From assembly GCA_039024895.1 (NCBI GenBank), contig JBCCPJ010000003.1, forward strand, positions 124,001-188,000: 64,000 bases of DNA, read 5' to 3'. Below the pieces are notes generated by a model, which had not been told where the DNA came from, made no database searches, and saw only the letters and a list, made by a program, of their open reading frames with translations. Positions 44,733-54,287 of this stretch are shown here, piece by piece (position 1 is the first letter of the stretch; each line of letters begins with the position of its first letter). This DNA comes from JAJDOD01 sp039024895. GTDB taxonomy: Bacteria; Pseudomonadota; Alphaproteobacteria; Rhodobacterales; Rhodobacteraceae. A program made the position numbers and the translations under genes.

Positions 44733-44752
44733 AGATAACGCCCCTGTTATCT
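44733..44752. repeat. Inverted repeat beside the terminator
   Basis: Arms AGATAAC and GTTATCT, perfect, six-base spacer. It may be part of a double terminator or an operator for the DoxX-like gene. Confidence 0.4.
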
Positions 44753-44818
44753 GGTGTGATTGCGGCATGTGACTTCGGATTAAAGTTGGCGCGAGCTACC
44801 CGATAATCCGCCTCGGTT

Positions 44819-45139
44819 TCAGCGCAGTTTGCCGCGCCACCGGAGCGATTGCCGGTTCATGGCGGAGAGGTTTTCGCGGCCCGCGATGATGGCTTCACAC
44901 AAGTCGATTGCCTTGGCCGTTTGCGCCGCTGTCATGTTGCGATAGGCGGGCCGGGCGATGTGGTTGTACCACACGTCGCCGCAGACATGGTCAAGGACGA
45001 TGCGCTGGAAGCAGTGGTCGTTCACCACAGGCCAATCGCGGCGCTCCGCTTTCGCTTTTGCGGGCATCACCGTTTTGGTGAGGTAGATATATCGGTCGAT
45101 CAGTGCGTCCTGTGCTGGCGGCGCAGGGTCTGGCGTCAT
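44819..45139 (-). CDS. Conserved hypothetical protein
   Basis: 106 residues with no domain I can name. Features: IYLTKTVMPAKAKAERRDWPVVNDHCFQRIVLDHVCG then VWYNHIARPAYRNMTAAQTAKAIDLCEAIIAGRENL, rich in Cys, Trp, His. ATG at 45139 overlaps the upstream stop (ATGA). Confidence 0.7.
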   Translation of the reverse strand: MTPDPAPPAQDALIDRYIYLTKTVMPAKAKAERRDWPVVNDHCFQRIVLDHVCGDVWYNHIARPAYRNMTAAQTAKAIDLCEAIIAGRENLSAMNRQSLRWRGKLR

Positions 45140-45777
45140 CGCGACAGCACAACATCCGCGCGGATGTCGGTCGCATTCTCGATACAGTCGATCAAATAGA
45201 GGGCCACATCGCGCCGCGAGACCAAACCGTTGCGCCATGTCCCGGGTTCGCGGAGGATCTTCAACCGTCCGCTTTTTGGCCCCTTCGTCAAAATCACCGG
45301 GCGCGCGATTGTCCAGTCGAGATCGCTTTCGACAATCATGGCTTCCTGTTGATCCTTGTCGGCATAGGGGCGACCCAAGATGGCCTTATGGCCGATCTTC
45401 TCGAGCGCGCTCATGGCCGAGCGGGAGCGTCCGGCGCCGAAGCCTGTGACGACGACCAAGCGTTTGGTGTCGCTGTCCCGCATGGCGTCAAGGAGGATGC
45501 GGGTGCTTTCCGAAAATAGCGTTTCCTCCTCCCAAAGCATGGCGAGACGTTCCTTTACGCCAAGGGCGTAGACCACGGCTCTCGTGCCGGTGAGGGCGGC
45601 AGCCACGTCGTCGGCGTTCCGCGCATCTCCCGCGACGGGTTCCACCAGATCGCGTGTCTCAAGCTTGTCAGCACCGCGCGCGAAGGCCCGGACGGGCAGG
45701 TCACGGCTGACGGCTTCTTCCAGCGCGGCGGCGCCAATGCCGGAGGTTGCGCCCATGATGAGGATCGGTTGTGTCAC
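45136..45777 (-). CDS. NAD(P)-binding (atypical SDR) protein
   Basis: 213-residue protein with the motif MGATSGIGAAALEEAV near its start and the general layout of atypical SDRs such as NAD(P)H-binding or NmrA-like proteins. It lacks a clear catalytic Tyr-x-x-x-Lys. It is coupled to the 106-residue gene. Confidence 0.8.
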   Translation of the reverse strand: MTQPILIMGATSGIGAAALEEAVSRDLPVRAFARGADKLETRDLVEPVAGDARNADDVAAALTGTRAVVYALGVKERLAMLWEEETLFSESTRILLDAMRDSDTKRLVVVTGFGAGRSRSAMSALEKIGHKAILGRPYADKDQQEAMIVESDLDWTIARPVILTKGPKSGRLKILREPGTWRNGLVSRRDVALYLIDCIENATDIRADVVLSR

Positions 45778-45806
45778 GGTATTGCGTCCTCGTTTGCTAT
45801 GCGGCG

Positions 45807-46805
45807 CTAGGCTGTTTGTTCCGCGGCATTCTGCCGGTCTCGGAATGCGAAAAGATGCGTGATCTTCAACCTCTGGCCATAGCCGAGGAGGAGCAAAACG
45901 AGTGCCACGCCGATGATCGGCATGTGCCCGATGAACTCAACGAGTGCCGCTTCCTGGTTGCCTTCGACGATGAAGACAATGTTCGAGACGGCCATCATCA
46001 CGGATAGCGCCAGGACGGCCAAGCGCACGGTCGTGCCAAGGATCAGAACGATCCCGATAACCGCTTCGACCATGCCAGCGGATAGGACGAACAGGCGGTC
46101 GTCGAAGAAGGTGAAGCCGAGCGCCTCCATGAAGTTCCATTGATATTGCGCGACGAAAACCTGCCCGAGGGCCGATGGGGCCAGTTTTTCACCGATAGCC
46201 AGCGCAAGGAGGGAGATACCTGTCCATATCCGCAAAGCGTCCACGGAATATGGTTTGAGCTTGTTGCGTAGGGTCTCGTCCGGGATTGCGTTGAAAAGCA
46301 AGAAGAAGGCGATGCCGATGATAATCGCGTATTCAAGCGCCGGGAACAGGCCGAACTTGATGATTACACCGGTGTGCAGCACCAACATCAGCAGCGCCGC
46401 CGCCATGATCCAGCGATTAGCGATCAACATGATCCCGATACAGGCTTGCAGGAACAGTAAGGCAAGGCCGAAGGTCCCATCGGCCACCTTATGGGGGGCG
46501 ACGAGGGCACCTTCATATGCGGTGAGAAGGAAGCTCATGCCGGTGAAGACGCGCAGTATCTCCATAAAATCGTGGCGCAAACTTGATTGGGCAATCCGGG
46601 GCGTGGGGAGTTTTCCGTCGAGCCAGGTCGAAAACAGGACCATGGCAGAGGCGATTGCAACCCAGATCATAAAGGCAGGATCGGTTAAACTATAATTCGG
46701 CAGGGGCTCCGACCCGGGTTCCACGAACCAGTTCACATGCGCCGACGCGGCACTGGCGAAAAGTACCATTGGAATGCTGAGGCGCGTCGCATCGCTGAGG
46801 CGCAT
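45807..46805 (-). CDS. DoxX-like multipass membrane protein
   Basis: 332-residue protein with about nine or ten hydrophobic helices; two DoxX-like halves are visible (segment MSFLLTAYEGALVAPHK and later ISLLALAIGEKLAPSALG). ATG at 46805 has an AAGGAA site at good spacing. It is the first gene of a short leftward run. Function unknown. Confidence 0.75.
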   Translation of the reverse strand: MRLSDATRLSIPMVLFASAASAHVNWFVEPGSEPLPNYSLTDPAFMIWVAIASAMVLFSTWLDGKLPTPRIAQSSLRHDFMEILRVFTGMSFLLTAYEGALVAPHKVADGTFGLALLFLQACIGIMLIANRWIMAAALLMLVLHTGVIIKFGLFPALEYAIIIGIAFFLLFNAIPDETLRNKLKPYSVDALRIWTGISLLALAIGEKLAPSALGQVFVAQYQWNFMEALGFTFFDDRLFVLSAGMVEAVIGIVLILGTTVRLAVLALSVMMAVSNIVFIVEGNQEAALVEFIGHMPIIGVALVLLLLGYGQRLKITHLFAFRDRQNAAEQTA

Positions 46806-47147
46806 GGGTAGTTCCTTCACTGTCCGAATGTCGCGTTTTCTTCTGGCTGGGACATAGGGTGATCGACGGTAATCGACAGCTTTCCTGGACTAAACGCCGC
46901 AGTTAAAGCCCCGTCAGGGCACGGGCAAACGGGGGCGAGTGTTGGCGGCGGTCAAGCTTTGCACGCTGTTTGCAGGTCGAGGTCCGCCCTGGCGCCTAGT
47001 GCCTATTATTAAATGAAGATTTGAAGTAATCGCAGCGCCCGGTCAATTGCCGCTGACCGAAAGGCGCGGCTAGGTCAGCGCTCCCGCCTTTTCCTTTTGC
47101 CGCGAGTTTGACAGATTGCGCATGTCTCTACTCAGGCAAACAGGCGT
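46806..47147. other. 342-base divergent intergenic region
   Basis: Lies between the DoxX-like gene and the acyltransferase gene. No gene or clear repeat seen; it must hold both promoters. Confidence 0.5.
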
Positions 47148-47792
47148 ATGCAGGTCAAACATATCTTTGCCGGTCTTTTGGCGATGGTCATCGTTCTTTT
47201 CGCGCGCCTCATCACGGCGGTACGGGCGATTTGGGACGGCGTTGGGCCGACGCCAGCGACGCGCGTCTACTTTGCCAATCATACGAGCAATGGGGACTTT
47301 GTGTTGGTCTGGGCTGTGCTGCCGCCCCAGTTGCGCCGCCGGACGCGACCGGTGGCCGCTTCCGACTATTGGCTTCGAACGAAGCTGAAGACATTCATAG
47401 GGCGTGAGGTTTTCAACGCGATTCTGATTGATCGCAACCGAGAGACGAGGGAGCAAGACCCCATCACCTTGATGGCGGAGGCTTTGGCGGAAGGAAGTTC
47501 GCTCATTTTGTTTCCGGAAGGCACGCGGAATACATCGGAAGAGGCGCTATTGCCTTTTAAAACAGGGCTTTATCATCTGGCGTCACAGTGCCCGGATGTC
47601 GACCTTGTGCCGGTGTGGATTGAAAACCTGAGCCAAGTGATGCCCAAGGGCGAGGTGTTTCCGCTGCCTTTGCTCTGCACCGTTCGCTTTGGCGACACGA
47701 TACGGTTGAAAGAGGACGAGGGCAAAGGAGCCTTTCTTGAGCGCAGCCATGCTGCCTTGTTGGCGTTGAAAGAACACGGAGACGGCGCATGA
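47148..47792 (+). CDS. 1-acyl-sn-glycerol-3-phosphate acyltransferase-like (PlsC family)
   Basis: 214-residue membrane-associated acyltransferase. An N-terminal hydrophobic helix is at about residues 5-24. The catalytic HX4D motif is NHTSNGD at about 44-50 and the substrate motif is FPEGTR at about 124-129. It overlaps the CdsA-like start by 4 bases. It probably makes phosphatidate for the two following enzymes. Confidence 0.85.
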   Translation: MQVKHIFAGLLAMVIVLFARLITAVRAIWDGVGPTPATRVYFANHTSNGDFVLVWAVLPPQLRRRTRPVAASDYWLRTKLKTFIGREVFNAILIDRNRETREQDPITLMAEALAEGSSLILFPEGTRNTSEEALLPFKTGLYHLASQCPDVDLVPVWIENLSQVMPKGEVFPLPLLCTVRFGDTIRLKEDEGKGAFLERSHAALLALKEHGDGA

Positions 47793-48736
47793 ACGCCCCA
47801 GCAGAATTTGCGTTGTTGATGGCCGGTGTGCTCTCGGTGCTTGCGTTCGCGTCGATTGTGACTGCTCTGCTGAAAAGACGCGTTGCACCGGACGCGCCGG
47901 ACCCGATGATCGAGAACCTGGAGGCCCGGGTCAACGCGTGGTGGGCGATGGTCGCCCTATTGGCGCTTGCTATGCTGTTCGGGCGGGCGGGGGCCGTCAT
48001 CTTGTTCGCGCTCTTGTCTTTCGCGGCGATGCGAGAGTTTCTCACCCTGACCGCGAAGTCACGCGCCGATCACTACGCTTTGGCGGCGGCCTTCTATGTG
48101 GTGTTGCCTGTCCAGTATTACCTGATCTGGATCGACTGGTACGGCCTCTATTCAGTATTCATCCCGGTATATGCCTTCTTATTCTTGCCGATCATCGCGG
48201 CGCTGAGAGGGGCGACGGAGAACTTCCTGACACGGGTTTCGGAAACCCAATGGGGCTTGATGATCTGCGTCTTTGCCGCAAGCCATGTGCCCGCCTTGTT
48301 GACGATTCAAATACCGGGCTACGAAGGCAAGTCGATCCTGTTGATTGCGTTTCTGGTGGTCGTCGTGCAGGGCTCGGATGTCTTGCAATACGTGTTTGGC
48401 AAACTCTTCGGGCGGCGCAAGATCGCACCGGTTTTGTCGCCCTCGAAGACCTGGGAGGGGTTTCTCGGGGGTGTCCTTTCCGCCAGCCTGCTGGGCGCGG
48501 GTCTGTGGTGGCTGACGCCGTTCGCGGTTTGGCAGGCGTTCCTTGTGGCGTTGTTGATTGCGATGATGGGCTTTTTCGGCGGCTTGGTCATGTCAGCCAT
48601 CAAGCGGGATAAGGGAGTGAAAGATTGGGGACATTTGATCGCGGGCCATGGTGGCTTTGTCGACCGCTTGGATTCGGTCGTCTTCTCGGCGCCGATATTC
48701 TTCCACGTCGTGCGTTATTATTGGTCGGTCGTATGA
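47789..48736 (+). CDS. CdsA-like phosphatidate cytidylyltransferase
   Basis: 315-residue membrane enzyme with about eight helices. The full CDP-diglyceride synthase signature is present near the C-terminus: SAIKRDKGVKDWG then HGGFVDRLD, with the earlier SPSKTWEGFLGG. It makes CDP-diacylglycerol. As the module also has a phosphotransferase it resembles E. coli YnbB. Confidence 0.88.
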   Translation: MNAPAEFALLMAGVLSVLAFASIVTALLKRRVAPDAPDPMIENLEARVNAWWAMVALLALAMLFGRAGAVILFALLSFAAMREFLTLTAKSRADHYALAAAFYVVLPVQYYLIWIDWYGLYSVFIPVYAFLFLPIIAALRGATENFLTRVSETQWGLMICVFAASHVPALLTIQIPGYEGKSILLIAFLVVVVQGSDVLQYVFGKLFGRRKIAPVLSPSKTWEGFLGGVLSASLLGAGLWWLTPFAVWQAFLVALLIAMMGFFGGLVMSAIKRDKGVKDWGHLIAGHGGFVDRLDSVVFSAPIFFHVVRYYWSVV

Positions 48737-48788
48737 GGCGGGTGGCGGGATCGAAGGTCTGCGGCGCTTTTGCATCGGGTGAGCGCCT

Positions 48789-49427
48789 ATGACCGAACGC
48801 CGCCCTATCGCTAGCCGAAACACGAAACTCGCCGCCAAGATCGCCCGCCGTCTTGCGGCGCGCGGCGTGTCGCCAAACCGGATTTCGCGAGCCTCGATTG
48901 TGTTTGCAGGCATGGCGGGGATCGCGTTTTGGCTTTCGGGTATGACCTCCGGCGTCTTGTTCGGGCTTTGCCTTATGACGGCGGCACTCGGGTGCCAGCT
49001 TCGCCTTTTGTGCAACCTCTTCGACGGGATGGTCGCCGTGGAAGGGGGACGCGGCGAGCCCGATGGACCATTCTGGAACGAAGCCCCGGACCGTGTGGCG
49101 GACACGCTCATCTTCGTTGGCATGGGGGCCGCGACCGGCGCCTGGGCGCTCGGTTGGGCCGCCGCCGCTATGGCCATCGGGACGGCTTATATCCGGGGAT
49201 TGGGCAGCGAGATCGGGGTGCCCGCTGACTTTGGTGGGCCGATGGCGAAACCGCAACGCATGGCGCTGGCGACGGGCAGCGCTGTTGCGGCGATTTTCTT
49301 TCCCGCGCCGCTTGGCTGGCCACTATTGGAATTGGCGCTTTGGGGCATCGTGTTTGGCGCTGCGCTCACCATTGTTTTACGAAGCGGCCGTTTAATTGGA
49401 GCTTTAAAGGCGCGGGCGCGGGATTAA
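48789..49427 (+). CDS. CDP-alcohol phosphotransferase family protein (YnbA-like variant)
   Basis: 212-residue membrane enzyme. The CDP-AP motif is altered: FDGMVAVEGG then GPFWNEAPDRVAD, so the usual DG..AR has Ala-Val in place of Ala-Arg, and the later Asp residues lie in an NEAPDRVAD context. The DG, G and D.. D positions are otherwise kept. This is a divergent sub-family seen in some bacteria. It follows the CdsA-like gene by 52 bases. The acceptor alcohol is unknown. Confidence 0.8.
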   Translation: MTERRPIASRNTKLAAKIARRLAARGVSPNRISRASIVFAGMAGIAFWLSGMTSGVLFGLCLMTAALGCQLRLLCNLFDGMVAVEGGRGEPDGPFWNEAPDRVADTLIFVGMGAATGAWALGWAAAAMAIGTAYIRGLGSEIGVPADFGGPMAKPQRMALATGSAVAAIFFPAPLGWPLLELALWGIVFGAALTIVLRSGRLIGALKARARD

Positions 49428-49437
49428 AGCCGCGCCT

Positions 49438-50079
49438 TCACATGAGCCATCGCATGGCAGTGGCCGCCGTCACCACAGGGTCAATCACCTGCACACCGAC
49501 TGCGCAGCGGACCGCTGAAGTGAGATGCGCCATCCCGGCGCACCCAAGAATGATCGCGTCCACGTCGTCCTCCCGCTCAGCGGCTTGCGCTTCGGTGACA
49601 ACTAGGTGCTCTGCCGCCGTTTCGTCCTCGTGAAGCGCAAGGACAGGGACGTCGGACGCGCGGACTCTGCCCATATGATGCCTAAGCCCAAGATCGTGGA
49701 TGTTCTGCTCGAGGATGGGTACCGATACGGCCAGCGTGGTAACGACGCTGAAGCGCCATCCCCGGAGTGCCGCGAAGTGATAGGCTGCTTGCCCGATGCC
49801 AACGACCGGGCAGGATGCAAATCTCGCCGCTTCGGCAAGTGCCGTATCGTCGAAACATCCGATGATGATGCCGCGTGCGCCGTGATCTCCGGCCTGGCGA
49901 ATAAGGTCCATGAGGGGAGGCTCGGCGCGCAGGCCGTCTTCCTTCCCTTGAATGGCGGGCGGTCCGTTGTGGGATGTCCATCCTTCCATGGCGACGTCCG
50001 GCGCTGCCTCCTGTGCGACGGCCAACATGGCCTCTGTCATCGCCGTCGTGCTGTTTGGATTGATGATGACGACGCTCAT
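49438..50079 (-). CDS. Aspartate/glutamate/hydantoin racemase-family protein
   Basis: 213-residue enzyme with the family's two cysteines: IIIGCFDDT at about residue 74 and IILGCAGM at about 184. The start MSVVIINPNSTTAMTEAM matches hydantoin racemases (INPNT-type). It ends an operon of an ABC importer (permeases, binding protein, ATPase), so its substrate is probably the imported compound, perhaps a hydantoin or D-amino-acid derivative. Confidence 0.85.
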   Translation of the reverse strand: MSVVIINPNSTTAMTEAMLAVAQEAAPDVAMEGWTSHNGPPAIQGKEDGLRAEPPLMDLIRQAGDHGARGIIIGCFDDTALAEAARFASCPVVGIGQAAYHFAALRGWRFSVVTTLAVSVPILEQNIHDLGLRHHMGRVRASDVPVLALHEDETAAEHLVVTEAQAAEREDDVDAIILGCAGMAHLTSAVRCAVGVQVIDPVVTAATAMRWLM

Positions 50080-50085
50080 GGGGCC

Positions 50086-50928
50086 TCAGACCAGGCCTGA
50101 GCCCGCATCCGAGCCGCGGGTTTTGCGGCGGCGATCCATCAACCAAACGACTAGAAGGAAGGCACCGATCACCAGAAACGAAAAGACGGTGGTCAGCGTG
50201 CCTAGGGCAAAGATCACAGGACTGGTGACATTGGTGGTCATGCCGAAGATTTCGAGCGGCAAGGTGTTGTAGCTTCCCGAGGTCAAAAGCGTCCGGGCGA
50301 ATTCATCGTAGCTCAGGGTGAAGCCAAAGAGGGCCACGCCGATGAGCGACGGGGCAATGATGGGCAGCACCACGAAGCGCACGGTCTGCCACGGTGAGGC
50401 ACCGAGATCGCGCGCGGCTTCCTCATAGCTTTGGTCAAAACGATTGAAGACGGCGAACATGATAAGAAGACCGAAGGGTAGGGTCCATGTGAGCTGCGCC
50501 CCGAAGCCCGAGGTGGACCAATGCACCGGCATACCGGCTTGCGACCAGATCAACCCGACGCCGAGGGACACGAGGATCGAGGGGATAACGAGCGATGTCA
50601 CGATGAGGTAGAAGATCAAGCTCGATCCGGCGAACCGTTTCCGGAAGGCCAACCCGCCCATAACAGACACGACGACAGTGGTAACCATGACCATCAGGCC
50701 CAAGACAAAGGAGCGCGCGAAGGCGCCCCAGATGTCGCCCACTGCCTGCTGCTCGAAGAGGTCCCGGAACCAATAGAGCGACACGCCTTTCATCGGGAAG
50801 GACAGCCCCCCGTTGGGCCCCTGGAAGGACAGGATGGCGATGGTAAGTGTGGGCCCGTAGAGGAAGATGAGAAAAAGCACGAAAAACGCCGCGAGGGCGT
50901 AGAAGGAACGGGGGCGCGGTTCGGTCAT
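50086..50928 (-). CDS. ABC transporter permease (PotC-like)
   Basis: 280-residue inner-membrane permease with six hydrophobic helices; the EAA loop reads YEEAARDLGASPWQTVRFVVLP at about 180-200, typical of MalG/PotC-type permeases. Pairs with the PotB-like permease upstream. Confidence 0.9.
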   Translation of the reverse strand: MTEPRPRSFYALAAFFVLFLIFLYGPTLTIAILSFQGPNGGLSFPMKGVSLYWFRDLFEQQAVGDIWGAFARSFVLGLMVMVTTVVVSVMGGLAFRKRFAGSSLIFYLIVTSLVIPSILVSLGVGLIWSQAGMPVHWSTSGFGAQLTWTLPFGLLIMFAVFNRFDQSYEEAARDLGASPWQTVRFVVLPIIAPSLIGVALFGFTLSYDEFARTLLTSGSYNTLPLEIFGMTTNVTSPVIFALGTLTTVFSFLVIGAFLLVVWLMDRRRKTRGSDAGSGLV

Positions 50929-50980
50929 CGGGAGTGCCCTTGTGCGAGGTATTGCGCCGGGTGGGACCCGTCGCGCCGGG

Positions 50981-51030
50981 CGAGGGGCCAGCCCCTCGGG
51001 CTCCCCGGGATATTTTTACCAGAAAGAAGG
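50981..51030 (+). repeat. Hairpin plus TATTTTT-tail intergenic repeat, copy A
   Basis: Perfect 8-base stem CGAGGGGC/GCCCCTCG with CA loop, then a C-rich stretch and GATATTTTTACCAGAAAG. Same architecture as the element at 4796-4843. It sits in the gap between the two permease genes. Confidence 0.6.
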
Positions 51031-51034
51031 CGCA

Positions 51035-51949
51035 TCAGAGCTCCTTTCTGATATCGACGAAGCGCAGCAGCAGGCCGATGATCATCAGCACAGTGATCAA
51101 AAGGATCACGGCCGTGGCGCTGGCGGAAGGGTATTGCAGCAAGCCGATATCGTTCTGGATCATCCGCCCGACATTCGCGGATTGACTGCCGGACATGAAC
51201 CGCACCGTGATGAAATCGCCCATGACCAGTGTCACAACAAAGATCGTACCGATCATGATGCCGGGTTTGGTGAGTGGGATGATGACGTGCCACAGGGTTT
51301 GCCAGCCTGTTGCCCCGGCATCGGCCGCCGCTTCGATCAGCGATTTGTCGATCCGCATCATCGTGTTGAAGATCGGGACCACCATAAACAGCGTATAAAG
51401 GTGAACAAAGGCGAGGATCACGCTGAAGTCGCTGAATAAAAGCCAGTCGAGGGGCGCGTCAATCACGCCCCATGACATCAGTGTCGAGTTCGCCAATCCA
51501 TTGCGCCCGAGGAACGGAATCCAGGAGATCATACGAATGATGTTCGAGGTCCAAAACGGAATGGTGCAAAGGAGGAAAAGCGCGATCTGCCAGGTGAGCG
51601 AGCGCACGTGGAACGCAAGGAAATAGGCGACCGTGAACCCGATCAGCAGGGTGAATATCCACGTGATGACCGCGTATTTGAACGTATTGAAGAAGACGCG
51701 ATAGGTCACGTCAGACCCGAAGAGAAAAGCGTAATTGTCGAACTGGAAGGCCGGGTAGATTGAAAACTCCGTCGCACCCCAGAAGCTGACAACCACAATC
51801 ATCGTAATCGGTGTGACCAGAAACACCGCGAATACCAAGGCAAGGGGGCTCGCCAAGAGCCAGCCCACGGCGTGGTGCGACAGTCCGGTCGCGCGCCTGG
51901 ATGGCGTTCGGCTCGCCGTATCTAAGGAGGTTAGTGTTTGATCTGTCAT
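51035..51949 (-). CDS. ABC transporter permease (PotB-like)
   Basis: 304-residue permease with six hydrophobic helices; the EAA loop is EAAADAGATGWQTLWHVIIPL at about residues 220-240. ATG at 51949 (MTDQTLTSLDTA) fits; no strong ribosome site. An N-terminal extension precedes the first helix (about 30-50). Confidence 0.9.
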   Translation of the reverse strand: MTDQTLTSLDTASRTPSRRATGLSHHAVGWLLASPLALVFAVFLVTPITMIVVVSFWGATEFSIYPAFQFDNYAFLFGSDVTYRVFFNTFKYAVITWIFTLLIGFTVAYFLAFHVRSLTWQIALFLLCTIPFWTSNIIRMISWIPFLGRNGLANSTLMSWGVIDAPLDWLLFSDFSVILAFVHLYTLFMVVPIFNTMMRIDKSLIEAAADAGATGWQTLWHVIIPLTKPGIMIGTIFVVTLVMGDFITVRFMSGSQSANVGRMIQNDIGLLQYPSASATAVILLITVLMIIGLLLRFVDIRKEL

Positions 51950-52001
51950 GGTGTTGGTGCGCCCCGGCCAAAACTGGTGGGGACCGGGGCGCGCGCGTTC
52001 A

Positions 52002-53276
52002 TCAGGCTGCGATGAACTCGTTCCACTTGCGGACCATGTACTGGTTCTCGTCCATAACGGCGTTCCAGCACGCCACGGCACCCATGCGGTCGTAGAAGCT
52101 GCCGCCGTCGCGCACCGCCCCTGCTTTCTCCATCACGTCGCCGAAGGGGTTGGTGATATCGCCTTCCGCGGCCTTGCCCTCGAACCAGAAGCCCCATTCG
52201 TCGTCGCTCATGAAGGCTTTGGAGGTTTCGGGCACCGCCGAGTAGTAGCCCTGGCGCATCAGGAAGCCGCCAACCCAACCGGAGAGATACCAGTTGATGT
52301 ATTCGTAGGCGGCGTCGAGTTCGATGCCGGAAAGCGAGGCCGACAGGCCAATGCCGCCCCCCCAGGATCGATAGCCTTCTTCGAGCGGTTGATAAACACA
52401 AGGGATGCCCTGGCTGCGGACCGCTGTAATGGCGGGCGACCACATGGATTGGATGACGACTTCGCCCGAGGCCATGAGTTCGACCGATTCCGAGAAGGAT
52501 TTCCAGAAGGCACGGAATTGACCGGCTTTCTTGGCTTCCGTGAAGATGCCGAGCGTCAGATCGATCTCTTCCTGGGTCATGTTGCCCTTGTCGGGATAGG
52601 TGTATTCGCCCATCGATTCGACGACCATCGCCATATCCATGATGCCGATCGATGAGATGTCGAGGATCGACGCCTTGCCCGCGAACTCAGGGTTGAGAAG
52701 CTCGGACCAATTGCTGATGGGCCGTCCGATCAAGTCTGGCCGGATGCCCAGCGTGTCGGCATTGTAGATCGTCGGTATCAAGGTCATCCAACCGGATTCC
52801 TCATCCACAAACGTCTTGTCGTTCAACCCCCCGACAAAACCGACACTGTGCGGCGCGGTGCCTTGGGCAATCGTGCTTTCAGGTGTGAGTTTACCGTCGC
52901 GGAAGATGCCAACGATCTTGTCGTAGTTTGCGATTTTGGTCGTATCCATGGCCTGAAGATTACCGGTCGGCCAAACCTTCTTGCAGATCCAGTATTCGAT
53001 GTCCGCAATGTCGAAGCTGTCGGGCTGGGTGGCGGCGCGCTGGGTGACGCTGTCGGAGTCGAGTGCCGTCATTTCCAGGGTGAAGCCCAAATCTTCTTTG
53101 ACTTTGTCGGCGACCTCATTCAGGTTCGACACCCCGGTCCCAAACTGGCGCAGTGTCACATCTTTGATGGCCTGTCCCCATACCATTGGAGCCGGAAGCG
53201 CGGCGGCCGCCACCGCCGCGCTACCCGACTTCAAAATAGAGCGACGCGAATAGCGTATCTTTGGAATTGTCGTCAT
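52002..53276 (-). CDS. ABC transporter substrate-binding protein (Pot/spermidine-like)
   Basis: 424-residue periplasmic binding protein with a Tat signal (SRRSILKSGSAAVAAAALPAP). The mature domain has PotD/PotF-type layout (DIADIEYWICKKVW, SLSGIELDAAYEYINWYLSG). The substrate is unknown; polyamines are the type but the racemase suggests an amino-acid-related compound. Confidence 0.88.
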   Translation of the reverse strand: MTTIPKIRYSRRSILKSGSAAVAAAALPAPMVWGQAIKDVTLRQFGTGVSNLNEVADKVKEDLGFTLEMTALDSDSVTQRAATQPDSFDIADIEYWICKKVWPTGNLQAMDTTKIANYDKIVGIFRDGKLTPESTIAQGTAPHSVGFVGGLNDKTFVDEESGWMTLIPTIYNADTLGIRPDLIGRPISNWSELLNPEFAGKASILDISSIGIMDMAMVVESMGEYTYPDKGNMTQEEIDLTLGIFTEAKKAGQFRAFWKSFSESVELMASGEVVIQSMWSPAITAVRSQGIPCVYQPLEEGYRSWGGGIGLSASLSGIELDAAYEYINWYLSGWVGGFLMRQGYYSAVPETSKAFMSDDEWGFWFEGKAAEGDITNPFGDVMEKAGAVRDGGSFYDRMGAVACWNAVMDENQYMVRKWNEFIAA

Positions 53277-53303
53277 ATCTTTTCCCTGTCTTCTGTTATC
53301 GTG

Positions 53304-54287
53304 TCAGGCGGAAAGGGCGTGGGCCGCCTGGTTGTCCCAATCGAGGCCCACTGCCTCGCCCAAATCCTTCGGCGCGCCGAAGAAAACTTTATCCGAGAGA
53401 AGAGCGGTCACTTCTTGATTGCCAGCGATTGCGGCGGTAAGCGAAACATGCGTTCCCTGGTATTCGATATTGGTAATTCTGCCTTCCAGCTTTGCCCCGT
53501 CCGGTGCGCCGAGATGCAACGCATCGGCGCGGACGGCGATATTGCCCTCGGGCATGGCGATGACGTTATGGGAGCCGAGGAAGCGCGCCACGAAGGCAGT
53601 TTTCGGCGCGTCGAAAACGTCTCTCGTTTTGCCCGCTTGCTCGATTTTTGCGTTGTTCATCACGACGATTTCATCTGCCAGAGCAAGGGCTTCGTCCTGA
53701 CCATGGGTGACGTGCAGAAAGGTGATCGCGAGCTCGCGCTGCAAGCGTTTGAGTTCGGCGCGCATCCGAATGCGCAGGAACGGGTCGAGGGCAGAAAGCG
53801 GCTCGTCGAGAAGCAGCACATCCGGTTTGGTGATCAACGCGCGGGCGAGGGCGACGCGTTGTTGCTGGCCGCCGGATAATTGGGCTGGCAGCCGTTCGGC
53901 AAACTCCGTCATGTCAACGAGTGCCAGCATTTCGCCTGCGCGGCGTTTTCGTTCGGCCGGGTCGGCCCCTTTCATCTTGAGGCTGAAGGCCACGTTTTCT
54001 TCAACCGAAAGGTGGGGGAACAGCGCGTAGTTCTGAAACATCATGGCGGTGCCGCGTTTGGCGGGGGGCAGATGCGAGATATCGCGCCCTCCCAGAAGCA
54101 CGGAGCCGCCGCTTACGGTTTCATGGCCCGCCACCATGCGCAGGGTCGAGGACTTGCCGCAGCCTGATGGCCCGAGCATACAAGCGTATGTACCGGCGTC
54201 GAAATGGTAGCTGATCGCGTCCACGGCACGGGTCACGCCATAGAGTTTGGTCAGGCCAACGAGTTCGAGGTCAAGCTGTTGTTGCAT
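53304..54287 (-). CDS. ABC transporter ATPase (PotA-like)
   Basis: 327-residue ATPase: Walker A GPSGCGKSS at about residues 40-48, signature LSGGQQQRVALARAL, Walker B VLLLDEPLSALD, and a C-terminal TOBE domain. It is the first gene of the leftward importer operon. Confidence 0.93.
   Translation of the reverse strand: MQQQLDLELVGLTKLYGVTRAVDAISYHFDAGTYACMLGPSGCGKSSTLRMVAGHETVSGGSVLLGGRDISHLPPAKRGTAMMFQNYALFPHLSVEENVAFSLKMKGADPAERKRRAGEMLALVDMTEFAERLPAQLSGGQQQRVALARALITKPDVLLLDEPLSALDPFLRIRMRAELKRLQRELAITFLHVTHGQDEALALADEIVVMNNAKIEQAGKTRDVFDAPKTAFVARFLGSHNVIAMPEGNIAVRADALHLGAPDGAKLEGRITNIEYQGTHVSLTAAIAGNQEVTALLSDKVFFGAPKDLGEAVGLDWDNQAAHALSA

Noticed and set aside
44586..44768. 60-codon frame between the DoxX-like gene and the terminator
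   Set aside because: Lies across the inverted repeat and terminator, with no ribosome site or domain.
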